Origin: Pseudomonas sessilinigenes
Lineage (GTDB): Bacteria; Pseudomonadota; Gammaproteobacteria; Pseudomonadales; Pseudomonadaceae
Length of the DNA stretch: 64,000 nt
Assembly (NCBI RefSeq): GCF_003850565.1
Contig: NZ_CP027706.1
Coordinates: 6,585,001 to 6,649,000, forward strand
Direction: 5' to 3'
Below, one piece after another: positions 16,822 to 25,470 of the stretch (position 1 is its first letter; every line of letters starts with the position of its first letter). The notes beneath the pieces were generated by a model. That model did not search any database. It had not been told where the DNA came from and saw only the letters and a program-made list of their open reading frames with translations. The position numbers were made by a program, and so were the translations under genes.

Positions 16822-17751
16822 ATGCCCATTTCATCTCCACGTCGCCCCGTCCTTCAGGTGTTGCTGATCAGCCTGCTGGCCCTGTTCCTTAGCCCCATGG
16901 CCAATGCCGATGCCGCCAAGCGCCTGCGCATCGGCATCACCCTGCATCCCTACTACAGCTATGTAGCCAACATCGTCGGTGACAAGGCCGACGTGGTGCC
17001 GCTGATCCCGGCGGGCTTCAACCCCCACGCCTACGAACCCCGCGCCGAGGACATCAAGCGCATCGGCACCCTGGACGTGATCGTGCTCAACGGCGTGGGC
17101 CATGATGACTTCGCCGACCGCATGATCGCCACCAGCGAGCGCCCGGATATCCCGGTGATCGAGGCCAACGAAAACGTACCGCTGCTGGCCGCCACCGGCG
17201 TCGCTGCCCGAGGTGCCGGCAAGGTGGTGAACCCGCATACCTTCCTGTCCATCAGCGCATCCATCGCCCAGGTCAACAACATCGCTCGGGAGTTGGGCAA
17301 GATGGACCCGGCCAATGCCAAGACCTACACCCAGAATGCCCGCGCCTACGGCAAGCGCCTGCGGCAGATGCGCGCCGATGCCCTGGCCAAGCTGACCCAG
17401 GCGCCCAACGCCGACCTGCGGGTAGCCACGGTGCATGCCGCCTACGACTACCTGCTGCGCGAGTTCGGCCTGGAAGTGACCGCCGTGGTCGAGCCGGCCC
17501 ACGGCATCGAGCCCAGCCCCAGCCAGTTGAAAAAGACCATCGACCAACTGCGTGAACTGGACGTCAAGGTGATCTTCTCGGAGATGGACTTCCCCTCCAC
17601 CTACGTCGAGACCATCCAGCGCGAGTCCGGGGTCAAGCTCTACCCCCTGTCACACATTTCCTACGGCGACTACAGCGCCGACAAGTACGAGAAGGAAATG
17701 AAGGGCAACCTCGACACCGTGGTCCGGGCCATCCAGGAGGCCGGGGCATGA
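16822..17751 (+). CDS. fpvC: FpvC, periplasmic metal-binding protein of the Fpv ABC importer
   Basis: 309-residue cluster A-I (ZnuA/TroA-like) solute-binding protein. A signal peptide (VLLISLLALFLSPMANADA) is followed by the two-lobe fold. Metal-ligand histidines fit FNPHAYEPR and HAAYDYLLREFG, with a glutamate/aspartate late (FSEMDFPSTY). In P. aeruginosa FpvC is described as an iron-binding periplasmic protein working with FpvF, which binds ferripyoverdine. It starts 35 bases after fpvK behind GAGAAGAA and overlaps fpvD by four bases. Confidence 0.85.
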   Translation: MPISSPRRPVLQVLLISLLALFLSPMANADAAKRLRIGITLHPYYSYVANIVGDKADVVPLIPAGFNPHAYEPRAEDIKRIGTLDVIVLNGVGHDDFADRMIATSERPDIPVIEANENVPLLAATGVAARGAGKVVNPHTFLSISASIAQVNNIARELGKMDPANAKTYTQNARAYGKRLRQMRADALAKLTQAPNADLRVATVHAAYDYLLREFGLEVTAVVEPAHGIEPSPSQLKKTIDQLRELDVKVIFSEMDFPSTYVETIQRESGVKLYPLSHISYGDYSADKYEKEMKGNLDTVVRAIQEAGA

Positions 17752-18491
17752 CCGCCATCGAGACCCTGCTACGAGGCCCGGCCGTGGAATTCGACCAGGT
17801 CAGCCTGGTCCTGGGCCGCACCACCATCCTCGACCAGGTGACATTCCAAGTGCAGCCCGGCAGCGTGCACGCGCTGGTCGGCCCCAACGGGGGCGGCAAG
17901 AGTTCGCTGATCAAGACCCTGCTGGGACAGATGCCCCACCAGGGCCAGTTGCGCCTGCAATGGCCGACGACCCCAGGCATCATCGGCTATGTACCCCAGG
18001 CCCTGGAGTTCGATCGCGGCCTGCCGATGACCGTGGACGACTTCATGGCCGCCATGTGCCAGCGCCGGCCGGCCTTTCTCGGCCTGAGCCGACACTACGC
18101 CAAGGCCATCGGCGAAGCACTGGAGCGCGTTGGCATGCAGGACAAGCGCAAGCGCCGCATGGGCGCCCTGTCCGGTGGCGAGCGCCAGCGGGTGCTGCTG
18201 GCCCAGGGCCTGATCCCGGCGCCGCAACTGGTGGTCCTGGACGAACCCATGTCGGCCCTCGACGAAGCCGGGATCCAGGTCTTCGAACGCCTGCTCCAGG
18301 ACTGGCGCCAGAGCGGCATTACCCTGTTGTGGATCGAGCACGACCTGGAAGCCGTAGGCCGCCTGGCGGACCGGGTCACCGGTCTCAATCGCCGGGTGCT
18401 GTTCGACGGCCCGGCGCAGCAGACCCTGACGCCGGAGCGCCTGCTCAGCCTGTTTTCCACCCATCCACGAGCCGCCGGGAGCGCTGCCTGA
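17748..18491 (+). CDS. fpvD: FpvD, ATPase of the Fpv ABC importer
   Basis: 247-residue ABC ATPase with Walker A GPNGGGKSS, Q-loop YVPQALEFDRG, signature LSGGERQR, Walker B LVVLDEP and the switch His in WIEHDLE. It is of the ZnuC/MntB type. ATG 17748 overlaps the fpvC stop by four bases, and the stop overlaps the fpvE ATG by one base (TGATG). With FpvE it forms the inner-membrane iron importer of the pyoverdine pathway. Confidence 0.88.
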   Translation: MTAIETLLRGPAVEFDQVSLVLGRTTILDQVTFQVQPGSVHALVGPNGGGKSSLIKTLLGQMPHQGQLRLQWPTTPGIIGYVPQALEFDRGLPMTVDDFMAAMCQRRPAFLGLSRHYAKAIGEALERVGMQDKRKRRMGALSGGERQRVLLAQGLIPAPQLVVLDEPMSALDEAGIQVFERLLQDWRQSGITLLWIEHDLEAVGRLADRVTGLNRRVLFDGPAQQTLTPERLLSLFSTHPRAAGSAA

Positions 18492-19390
18492 TGAGTTATG
18501 AAGCTTTCCGCCTGATGGTCCAGGGCTGGGCCTCTTCAGGCTACCTGCCGGAAGCCCTGGCCTACGGTTTCGTGGTCAACGCCCTGCTCGCCGGCCTGCT
18601 GATCGGCCCGGTGCTCGGCGGCCTGGGTACCCTGGTAGTGGTCAAGCGCTTCGCGTTCTTCTCCGAGGCCGTGGGCCACGCCGCCCTGACCGGGGTAGCC
18701 ATCGGCATCCTCCTGGGCGAACCCTACACCGGCCCCTACGGCAGCTTGTTCGGCTACTGCTTGCTGTTCGGCATCCTGCTCAACTACCTGCGCAATCGCA
18801 CCGGCCTGGCCCCGGACACGCTGATCGGGGTCTTCCTCTCGGTATCCCTGGCCCTGGGCGCCAGCCTGCTGCTGATCCTGGCCGGCAAGATCAACGTACA
18901 CATCCTGGAAAACGTACTGTTCGGCTCGGTGCTCACGGTCAATGGCGATGACCTGCTGGTGCTGCTGGTCGTCGGCAGCATGGTCCTGGGCCTGAGCCTG
19001 CCACTGTACAACCGCATCATGCTGGCCAGCTTCAACCCACAGCTGGCGGCGGTGCGTGGCGTAGCGGTGAAGGCCCTGGACTACCTGTTCGTGATCCTGG
19101 TGACGCTGATCACCGTGGCCGCGGTGAAAGTCATCGGCGCGATCCTGGTCGGCGCCCTGCTGGTGATCCCGGCCGCCGCAGCGCGCCTGCTCAGCCAGTC
19201 GCTCAAGGGGTTCTTCTGGATCTCGGTGAGCATCGCCACCCTCTGCACCTTGTGCGGCATCCTGCTGCCGATCGTCTTCGACCTGCCGGTCCCCTCCGGC
19301 GCCGCGATCATCCTGGTGGCCGGCATCTGCTTCGCCCTGGCCGCCATCGCCCGCGGCACCGTCCCCAGCCTGAAAGGGAATATCGGATAA
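18491..19390 (+). CDS. fpvE: FpvE, permease of the Fpv ABC importer
   Basis: 299-residue ABC-3 family permease with about eight TM segments, for example GLLIGPVLGGLGTLVVV, LLLILAGKINVHILENVLFGS and VKVIGAILVGALLVIPAAAARLL. The last matches the conserved ABC-3 coupling region (GALLVIPAA). The closest type is ZnuB/MntB. It follows fpvD in a TGATG overlap and is followed immediately by fpvF (TAA then ATG). With FpvD it imports iron released from pyoverdine. Confidence 0.88.
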   Translation: MSYEAFRLMVQGWASSGYLPEALAYGFVVNALLAGLLIGPVLGGLGTLVVVKRFAFFSEAVGHAALTGVAIGILLGEPYTGPYGSLFGYCLLFGILLNYLRNRTGLAPDTLIGVFLSVSLALGASLLLILAGKINVHILENVLFGSVLTVNGDDLLVLLVVGSMVLGLSLPLYNRIMLASFNPQLAAVRGVAVKALDYLFVILVTLITVAAVKVIGAILVGALLVIPAAAARLLSQSLKGFFWISVSIATLCTLCGILLPIVFDLPVPSGAAIILVAGICFALAAIARGTVPSLKGNIG

Positions 19391-20347
19391 ATGCACAATT
19401 CATCACCCAATCTGTCACTGCCGCGCCTGGCCTTGGTCCTGGTTCTCGGCGGCCTGCTCCATGCCCCGACTCTGTCGGCAGCGGACAATGTCCGCCAGGG
19501 CCAACCGGCACCCACCGCCACCCGACAACCACTGATGGTGCTGGCCTCGCTGCCGGTGACCTTCGGCCTCGGCCAGATCCTGCTGCAAGGCACCGACGTC
19601 AAGCTGGAGCGGGCCGCCCCGGCCAACCTGCCGGGCTCGCGGCAAACCGCCTACTTCACCGGGCGCGGCGCCCCGGCCCTGGGCAAGCTGGCCCAGGGTG
19701 CCGACGCGGTGATCGGCCTGCGCTCGATCTGGCCGGACGACCCGCTGTATCCCAATGCCCGGCGCAGCAATATCCGCATCGTCGAAATCGATGCCGCACG
19801 CCCCGTGGATGGCGCCCTGCCCGGCATCGCCCTGCAGCCGGGCAAGAGCGACGGCCTGAACGCCCAGCCATGGTTGTCGAGCAATAACCTGGGACGCATG
19901 GCCGACGTACTGGCGGCCGACCTGGTGCGCCTGGCTCCCGGGGCCAAACCGCAGATCGAGAGCAACCTGGCCAACTTGAAACAGCGCCTGCTCAAGCTCA
20001 GCGCCGACAGCGAGGCGCGCCTGGCCGAAGCCGACAACCTCAGCGTGCTGAGCCTGTCGGAACATTTCGGCTACCTGGTCAGTGGCCTGAACCTGGAGCT
20101 GCTGGAGGTGGATGCCCGGGCCGACAACGAATGGACGCCCGAGGCCCTGAAGAAACTGCAGGCTCGACTCAAGGACAACGACGTGGCCCTGGTCCTGCAT
20201 CACCGCCAGCCGTCGGAAGCACTGAAGGCCGCCATCAGCGCCGGCGGCAGCCAGTTGCTGGTGCTGGAAACCGACAGCGCCGACCCTGCCAGCGAGCTGG
20301 AAACCAACCAACAGAAGATCATCCAGGCCCTGGCCCCGAAAAGCTGA
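19391..20347 (+). CDS. fpvF: FpvF, second periplasmic binding protein of the Fpv system
   Basis: 318-residue exported solute-binding protein of the ZnuA-like fold but divergent from FpvC. The signal peptide ends near TLSA-AD. ASLPVTFGLGQILLQG begins the first lobe and LSLSEHFGYLVSGLNLELLEV the second. The clear metal-His pattern of FpvC is reduced, fitting the reported ability of FpvF to bind ferripyoverdine rather than a bare metal. It is the last gene of the operon; the next 189 bp carry a palindromic repeat and no terminator with a T-tract. Confidence 0.82.
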   Translation: MHNSSPNLSLPRLALVLVLGGLLHAPTLSAADNVRQGQPAPTATRQPLMVLASLPVTFGLGQILLQGTDVKLERAAPANLPGSRQTAYFTGRGAPALGKLAQGADAVIGLRSIWPDDPLYPNARRSNIRIVEIDAARPVDGALPGIALQPGKSDGLNAQPWLSSNNLGRMADVLAADLVRLAPGAKPQIESNLANLKQRLLKLSADSEARLAEADNLSVLSLSEHFGYLVSGLNLELLEVDARADNEWTPEALKKLQARLKDNDVALVLHHRQPSEALKAAISAGGSQLLVLETDSADPASELETNQQKIIQALAPKS

Positions 20348-20350
20348 GCC

Positions 20351-20442
20351 TGTAACCGTTGCCGAATCTGAAAACGGTCTGGGCGGCACCCCGTCGCAGG
20401 GCTGCAATGCGTCCATGACCTGAAGGCTCGGCAACGGCTACA
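20351..20442. repeat. 92-bp palindromic intergenic element
   Basis: TGTAACCGTTGCCGA (20351-20365) and TCGGCAACGGCTACA (20428-20442) are inverted with 14 of 15 positions matching, enclosing a GC-rich centre. It directly follows fpvF. Its form (long imperfect palindrome with TGTAgCCGTTGCCGA ends) resembles dispersed intergenic repeats of P. fluorescens genomes; only one full copy is in this window. Confidence 0.5.
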
Positions 20443-20536
20443 AATGGCGCGGCGGCGCTTACATATTTCCTCAAGATCGCGCTCATTTCCCAGTGCTAGT
20501 CTGCGCCTCGCCTAAATAGACGCTAGGAAGAGCGCC

Positions 20537-21361
20537 ATGAGCGATTACGTAAACCTCAACAAGACCAACTGGGACGAACGCGCACCCCTGCATGCTGCTT
20601 CGCCGGACTATTGCGTACAGCGTTTCATCGACGATCCGCAATACCTCTCCGACGTGGTGCGTTTCGACCTGCCGCTGTTGGGTGATATCCGTGGCCTGCG
20701 CGGCGTGCATCTGCAATGCCATATCGGCACCGACACCCTGTCCCTGGCCCGCCTGGGCGCACAGATGAGCGGCCTGGACTTCTCCCCCGCTTCCCTCGCC
20801 GAGGCCCGCACCCTGGCCCAGCGCTGCGACACCGCCATCGACTACCACGAGTCGGATGTATACAAGGCGGCCGATGTGTTGCCGGCGGCCAGCTTCGACC
20901 TGGTCTACACCGGCATCGGCGCCCTGTGCTGGTTGCCAAGCATCGAGCAATGGGCCCGGACCGTGGGCACCCTGCTCAAGCCCGGTGGCCGGCTGTTCAT
21001 CCGCGAAGGGCACCCGATGCTCTGGGCGATCAACGAAGATCACAGCGACTCGCTACGGGTGGAGCTGTCCTACTTCGAGCGCAGCGAACCCTTGGTCTGG
21101 GACGACAGCAGCACTTACGTGGAGACCGACAAGGAGCTGGAGGCCACGGTCACCCACGAATGGAACCATGGCCTGGGCGAGATCATCAGCGCATTGCTGG
21201 GCCAGGGCCTGGAAATCACTGGCTTGGTGGAGCACCAGAGCATTCCATGGGAAGCCCTGCCCGGGCAGATGGACGCCGACGAACACGGCGAATATCGACT
21301 CAAGCATGCGCCCTGGCGCCTGCCGCTGAGCTACACCCTGCAAGCCGTCAAGCGAGCTTGA
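20537..21361 (+). CDS. Class I SAM-dependent methyltransferase
   Basis: 274-residue methyltransferase. The SAM-binding motif I reads GVHLQCHIGTDTLSLARLGAQMSGLDFSP, with the usual acidic end of strand 2 (LDFS), and motif post-I/II reads FDLVYTGIGALCWL. The C-terminal region is typical of a family of stand-alone bacterial methyltransferases annotated only by fold. It lies between fpvF and the mbtH/pvdH pair and converges on them. Whether it acts on pyoverdine is not indicated. Substrate unknown. Confidence 0.8.
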   Translation: MSDYVNLNKTNWDERAPLHAASPDYCVQRFIDDPQYLSDVVRFDLPLLGDIRGLRGVHLQCHIGTDTLSLARLGAQMSGLDFSPASLAEARTLAQRCDTAIDYHESDVYKAADVLPAASFDLVYTGIGALCWLPSIEQWARTVGTLLKPGGRLFIREGHPMLWAINEDHSDSLRVELSYFERSEPLVWDDSSTYVETDKELEATVTHEWNHGLGEIISALLGQGLEITGLVEHQSIPWEALPGQMDADEHGEYRLKHAPWRLPLSYTLQAVKRA

Positions 21362-21373
21362 GCCCCAGGCACG

Positions 21374-21410
21374 AAAAAGCCCGCTGGACCGAACGTCCAG
21401 CGGGCTTTTT
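21374..21410. terminator. Bidirectional rho-independent terminator
   Basis: AGCCCGCTGGAC pairs perfectly with GTCCAGCGGGCT around a 5-base loop, with an A-tract before (21374-21378) and a T-tract after (21406-21410). It ends both the methyltransferase transcript and the opposing pvdH-mbtH transcript. Confidence 0.92.
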
Positions 21411-21425
21411 CATGGCAGCGAAGGC

Positions 21426-21650
21426 TTAGCCGGCAACCGCTTGCTGATCCATCTTCTGGCGCAGGCTCAAGGGACGCATGTCGGTCCAGACTTCCTCGAT
21501 GTACGCCAGGCAGTCTTTCTTGAAGCCGCTCTTGCCCACGGTGCGCCAGCCTTGCGGCACGGCCTTGTAGTCAGGCCAGATCGAATATTGCTCTTCATGG
21601 TTGACCACTACCTGGAACAGGATGTCGTCGCGGTCGAATACAGAAGTCAT
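21426..21650 (-). CDS. MbtH family protein
   Basis: 74-residue MbtH-like protein: [24 protein letters not shown] is the family signature (the NxExQxSxWP and PxGW motifs), and [18 protein letters not shown] completes it. MbtH proteins bind and support adenylation domains of NRPS enzymes, here presumably PvdL and the other pyoverdine synthetases. It is the second gene after pvdH, 82 bases downstream of its stop, as in PA2412-PA2413. Confidence 0.93.
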   Translation of the reverse strand: MTSVFDRDDILFQVVVNHEEQYSIWPDYKAVPQGWRTVGKSGFKKDCLAYIEEVWTDMRPLSLRQKMDQQAVAG

Positions 21651-21677
21651 TGCTTGTCTCCATCACTGAATGAGTGC

Positions 21678-21697
21678 CGCCGCGCCCAGGCGCGGCG
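21678..21697. other. GC-rich hairpin between pvdH and mbtH
   Basis: CGCCGCGC and GCGCGGCG pair perfectly around a 4-base loop in the 82-bp intercistronic gap. There is no T-tract, so it is not a terminator. It could protect or process the mRNA and set the ratio of PvdH to MbtH. Confidence 0.4.
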
Positions 21698-21732
21698 ATG
21701 GTGTAGAAGTAACGAACCAGGGTCGTGGAAAA

Positions 21733-23145
21733 TTAGAGGCTGGCCACGGCGGCGGCCACTGCCTTGCTGAAGATCTCCGCCACCTGGTCGATCTGCGCCG
21801 CGCTGATCACCAACGGCGGCAGGAAACGCACCACGCTGCCATGGCGCCCGCCCAGCTCCAGGATCAGGCCGCGCTTGAGGCACTCGCGCTGCACCAGCGG
21901 CGCCAGGCGTTGATGTTGCGGAGGATGCCCCAGGGCGTCCGGCGTACCTTGCGGGTCCACCAGTTCCACTCCCAGCATCAGGCCCCGGCCACGAACGTCG
22001 CCCAGTTGCGGGTAGTCGCGCTGCAGGATCAGCAGGTGCTCGCGCAGGCGCTCGCCCATGGCCGCCGCGTGTTCGGTCACCCGGTGTTCCTTGAGATAGC
22101 GCATCACCGCGGAACCTGCGGCCATGGCCATCTGGTTGCCACGGAAGGTGCCGGCATGGGCGCCGGGCTGCCAGGTATCGAGCCAGTCGCGATAGACCAT
22201 CACCGCCAGCGGCAAGCTGCCACCGATGGCCTTGGACAGCACCACCACGTCCGGAATGATCCCGGCATGCTCGAAGGCGAACATCTTGCCGGTGCGTCCG
22301 AAACCGCTCTGGATCTCGTCGACGATCAGCGCCACCCCGGCTTTCTCGGTGATACGGCGCAGGCCGCGCAGCCATTCCAAATCGGCCGGGATCACGCCCC
22401 CCTCGCCCTGTACCGTCTCGACGATCACCGCTGCCGGCAACGCCACGCCGGCTTCCGGATCGCAGAGCAGGTTCTCCAGGTAGTTCAGGTTGGCCTTGAC
22501 CCCGGCGGCGCCACCGAGCCCGAACGGGCAACGATAGTCATAGGGGAATGGCAGGAACTGCACGCCGTTGTTCAACAGCCCGGCCAACGCCCGCTTGGGT
22601 CCCAGGCTGCCCATCAGGCTCAGCGAGCCCTGGCTCATACCGTGGTAGGCACCCTGGAACGACAGCACGGTGCTGCGCCCGGTGGCGGTCCGGGTCAGCT
22701 TCAGGGCCGCCTCCACCGCATCGGTGCCAGTGGGCCCACAGAACTGGATCTTGGCCTCGGCGGCCAGGGCTTCGGGCAACAGGCCGAACAGGTCCTGGAC
22801 GAACTGGTCCTTGACCGGCGTGGTCAGGTCCAAGGTCAGCAGCGGCAGTTCATCGGCCAGTACCTGCTGGATCGCCGCGATCACCACCGGATGGTTGTGG
22901 CCCAGGGCCAGGGTGCCGGCACCGGCCAGGCAATCGATGAAGCGCCGCCCCTCGACATCCTCGACGTGGATACCGCTGGCGCGCTTGAGGGCCAGGGGAA
23001 TGCGCCGCGGATAACTGCGGGCATTGGACTCCTGGCGATTCTGGCGAGCCAGCAGGGGCGACTCGTCGAACTGGTAGAGCGTCTCGGCCACCGGGGCGGC
23101 AAGCCCCACCGGCTGATCTTCCATAAGGCTGGTAACGGCTGACAT
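21733..23145 (-). CDS. pvdH: L-2,4-diaminobutyrate:2-oxoglutarate aminotransferase PvdH
   Basis: 470-residue class III PLP aminotransferase that converts aspartate beta-semialdehyde to L-2,4-diaminobutyrate, the pyoverdine building block. Visible motifs: GAGTLALGHNHPVV, FCGPTGTDAVEAALK, ALIVDEIQSGFGRTG and the PLP lysine in VVLSKAIGG, then GTFRGNQMAMAA. The start ATG at 23145 follows GAGGG; the frame runs further up to 23247 but across the promoter. A perfect PvdS motif lies 97 bases upstream. It forms a unit with mbtH and is distinct from the DABA aminotransferases of ectoine synthesis by context. Confidence 0.9.
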   Translation of the reverse strand: MSAVTSLMEDQPVGLAAPVAETLYQFDESPLLARQNRQESNARSYPRRIPLALKRASGIHVEDVEGRRFIDCLAGAGTLALGHNHPVVIAAIQQVLADELPLLTLDLTTPVKDQFVQDLFGLLPEALAAEAKIQFCGPTGTDAVEAALKLTRTATGRSTVLSFQGAYHGMSQGSLSLMGSLGPKRALAGLLNNGVQFLPFPYDYRCPFGLGGAAGVKANLNYLENLLCDPEAGVALPAAVIVETVQGEGGVIPADLEWLRGLRRITEKAGVALIVDEIQSGFGRTGKMFAFEHAGIIPDVVVLSKAIGGSLPLAVMVYRDWLDTWQPGAHAGTFRGNQMAMAAGSAVMRYLKEHRVTEHAAAMGERLREHLLILQRDYPQLGDVRGRGLMLGVELVDPQGTPDALGHPPQHQRLAPLVQRECLKRGLILELGGRHGSVVRFLPPLVISAAQIDQVAEIFSKAVAAAVASL

Positions 23146-23241
23146 CTGTGGAACCCTCACGCTGCAATTTGAGCAAAACGGCCACCGGCCGGATGCGCAG
23201 CCGAGAGGAGGTGCGCATTGACAGGTTTTCCTGTTCTGAAA

Positions 23242-23265
23242 ACGCACCAGCAGCGTCGGGATTTA
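23242..23265 (-). promoter_or_regulatory. PvdS-dependent promoter (iron-starvation box) of pvdH-mbtH
   Basis: On the minus strand TAAAT (23265-23261) is followed after exactly 16 bases by CGT (23244-23242), a perfect match to the TAAAT-N16-CGT consensus of PvdS-type sigma factors. Transcription would begin near 23235, about 90 bases before the pvdH ATG. Confidence 0.85.
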
Positions 23266-23315
23266 CACCTTGGATCGGGGAAATTGCCCAAAGGCCCGTC
23301 CTGGGCCAGGAAGGC

Positions 23316-24641
23316 TCAAGCGCGCCGGGCAGGCAGGGTCAGTTCCACCCGCAGGCCATCGGACTGGCTGTCGAAATGCAGCTCGCAGCCACAGCGCTGG
23401 ACGATGGCCTGGACGATCGCCAGCCCCAGGCCGCAACCGCTGCTCTGGCTGTCACGCCAGAAGCGCTGGGTCAGGTGTTGCAGATCCGCTTCGGGAATCC
23501 CCGGCCCGTGGTCCCGCACCTGGAAACGCACCCGACCGGCGACCAGCTCCAGGTTCAGCTCCACCGGACACTCTTCGGGCGTATGGCGCAGGGCATTGTC
23601 CAGCAGGTTGCGCAAGGCGGCGATGGCCAGGGTCGAGGGCATATCCACCGCAGCGCCAGCCGCGGTCGGCTCCAGATTCAACTGGACCCGCTGGCGGGCG
23701 CCGACGACCGCGTCCTGGATCGCCAGGCGCGCCACCTGTTCCGCCGTGCACTGCACGCCGTCATCGAACGACAGGCTGCCCTCGACGCGAGCCAGCAACA
23801 ACAGTTGCTCCAGGGTCCGATGCATGCGATCGGCGCCCTCCTCGGCCCGGGCCAATGCCTGGTCGTGGGCCGCGCCCTCGGTCATTCGCGCCACTTGCAG
23901 GTGGGTCTTGATCGCCGTCAGCGGGCTGCGCAGTTCATGAGCGGCATCGCCGGTCAGCCGCCGCTCGCGCTCGATGGTCCGGGCAATGCGCTGGAACAGC
24001 TGGTTCTGGGTTTCCAGCAGCGGGCGCAACTCGCTGGGCATGGGCTGGATCTGCAACGGCTCCAGGGAATCGGCGCTGCGGCGCATCAGGGCATCACGGA
24101 TGCGGTTCAGCGGCGCCAGGCTCTGGCCGATCCCCAGCCACAACAGCCACAGGCAACCCAGCAGGGCCACGCCCACCGGCACCGAAGCCGCCAGCAGGAT
24201 CGACAAATTCAGGGCCTCGCGCTCCACCTGGCGGTCGGCGGTGGTGATACGCAGGTCGCCACGCACCAGGGTGAAGGTGCGCCAGGGCGCGTCGTCGATC
24301 ATCTGGTCGTGAAACCCCAGCTTCTCCGCTTCCAGCGGGTGATCGGGAGTACTGTGGCTACGGGCCAGGATCTGTCCGCGCAGGGAGCTGACCTGGCAAG
24401 CCATGCCGCCGGGAATGCTCAGGGCACCACTGTCGATGTGATCGTGCGGGCCATGGGACGGTAATGCCGGCATCTGCTCCAAGAGGCCCGCGACCATTCG
24501 CGCCGAAGCCACCAGTCGCTGGTCCAGGGAAAACATCATCTGATTGCGTAGATCACTGAGCATCCAGGCGGCGGCCAGGGTCCAGATCAGGATGAAGGCA
24601 GCGCCCAGGGTGATGCTCAGGCGCAGGCGCAGGCTCCTCAC
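23316..24641 (-). CDS. dsbS: Sensor histidine kinase DsbS (copper-responsive type)
   Basis: 441-residue inner-membrane kinase: TM1 at about residues 8-29, periplasmic sensor to about residue 145, TM2 near LSILLAASVPVGVALLGCLWL, HAMP, H-box DAAHELRSPLTAIKTHL, N-box LLDNALRH, and G-boxes DHGPGIP and GCGLGLAIV. Cys82 in GGMACQV lies in the sensor; as I recall, Cys82 is the copper-sensing residue reported for P. aeruginosa DsbS. GTG start directly after the dsbR stop. Paired with dsbR and divergent from dsbDEG as in PA2476-PA2480. Expected to sense periplasmic copper or thiol state. Confidence 0.82.
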   Translation of the reverse strand: MRSLRLRLSITLGAAFILIWTLAAAWMLSDLRNQMMFSLDQRLVASARMVAGLLEQMPALPSHGPHDHIDSGALSIPGGMACQVSSLRGQILARSHSTPDHPLEAEKLGFHDQMIDDAPWRTFTLVRGDLRITTADRQVEREALNLSILLAASVPVGVALLGCLWLLWLGIGQSLAPLNRIRDALMRRSADSLEPLQIQPMPSELRPLLETQNQLFQRIARTIERERRLTGDAAHELRSPLTAIKTHLQVARMTEGAAHDQALARAEEGADRMHRTLEQLLLLARVEGSLSFDDGVQCTAEQVARLAIQDAVVGARQRVQLNLEPTAAGAAVDMPSTLAIAALRNLLDNALRHTPEECPVELNLELVAGRVRFQVRDHGPGIPEADLQHLTQRFWRDSQSSGCGLGLAIVQAIVQRCGCELHFDSQSDGLRVELTLPARRA

Positions 24642-25319
24642 TTAGCGACTCTCCTCGCCATCCGCCGGCCCCAGGCGATAGCCCAGGCCCCGCACGGTCT
24701 CGACGATGCCATTGCCGAGCTTGCGCCGCAGGTGATGGATGTGCACGTTCAGGGCGTTGCTCTCCAGCTCGTCGTTGAAGCCGTAGACGCTGTCCTTGAG
24801 CTGCTCGCTGGACAGCACCCGGCCACGGTTGTGCAGCAAAGCCTGAAGCAACGACTGCTCACGCCGGGACAGATCCACCGGCTGCCCGCCGAGCAAAGTC
24901 TCGCGGGTGCTGGGGTCGTAGGTCAGGCGCCCATGCTCGATCAGGTTGACGCTGCGTCCCGCCGCCCGGCGCAACAGGGTATGCAGGCGCGCCGCCAGCT
25001 CGCGCAGGTCGAAGGGCTTGAGCAGATAGTCGTCGGCCCCGGCCTGCAGGCCGTCGACCCGATCGGTCACCGCGTCCCGGGCGGTGAGGATCAGCACCGG
25101 GATCTCCAGGCCCTGCTGGCGCTGCTGCTTGAGCAGTTTCAGGCCATCTTCATCCGGCAGGCCAAGATCCAGTACCATCACGTCGAAATCGGCCACGCCG
25201 AGCATGGCCCGCGCCGCCGAAGCGGTGGCCACATGCTCGACCGTCAGGCCCTGGGCCGTGAGGCCAGCGACGATCCCGCTGGCGATCAGCTCATCATCTT
25301 CACAGACAAGTACGTGCAT
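24642..25319 (-). CDS. dsbR: Response regulator DsbR (OmpR family)
   Basis: 225-residue OmpR-type regulator: receiver with phospho-acceptor Asp51 (VLDLGLPDEDG), acidic pocket EDD near residues 7-9 and Lys near residue 100 (LLKPFDLREL). The winged-helix DNA-binding domain follows with RREQSLLQALLHNRGRVLSSEQL and HIHHLRRKLG. Divergent from dsbD; the 151-bp gap holds paired direct repeats typical for OmpR-type dimers. It probably activates the dsbDEG unit together with its own operon. Confidence 0.85.
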   Translation of the reverse strand: MHVLVCEDDELIASGIVAGLTAQGLTVEHVATASAARAMLGVADFDVMVLDLGLPDEDGLKLLKQQRQQGLEIPVLILTARDAVTDRVDGLQAGADDYLLKPFDLRELAARLHTLLRRAAGRSVNLIEHGRLTYDPSTRETLLGGQPVDLSRREQSLLQALLHNRGRVLSSEQLKDSVYGFNDELESNALNVHIHHLRRKLGNGIVETVRGLGYRLGPADGEESR

Positions 25320-25343
25320 GGTCGGTCCTGTACAAAGGGCGTT

Positions 25344-25424
25344 GATTAAGCAAGCGGCGGATTAAGCGGACATTATGCCCGCCCGCTCCGGGCCACAAGG
25401 CGCGGTTTAATCATCGGTTAATCA
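25344..25424. promoter_or_regulatory. Paired direct repeats in the dsbR-dsbD gap, DsbR site candidates
   Basis: GATTAAGC occurs at 25344-25351 and 25360-25367. In the opposite orientation TTAATCA occurs at 25407-25413 and 25418-25424, the latter pair with an 11-bp period. All share the TTAATC/GATTAA core. Tandem half-sites one helical turn apart are the usual target of OmpR-family dimers, and the two pairs face the two divergent genes. Confidence 0.5.
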
Positions 25425-25470
25425 GGGCCGGCCATTGTGCTCGCAACTTGCACCGGTTTAAGGCTTGACC

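Noticed and set aside
20513..20536. TAAAT upstream of the methyltransferase gene as a PvdS box
   Set aside because: No CGT at the required 16-17 base spacing; the spacing would run into the start codon.
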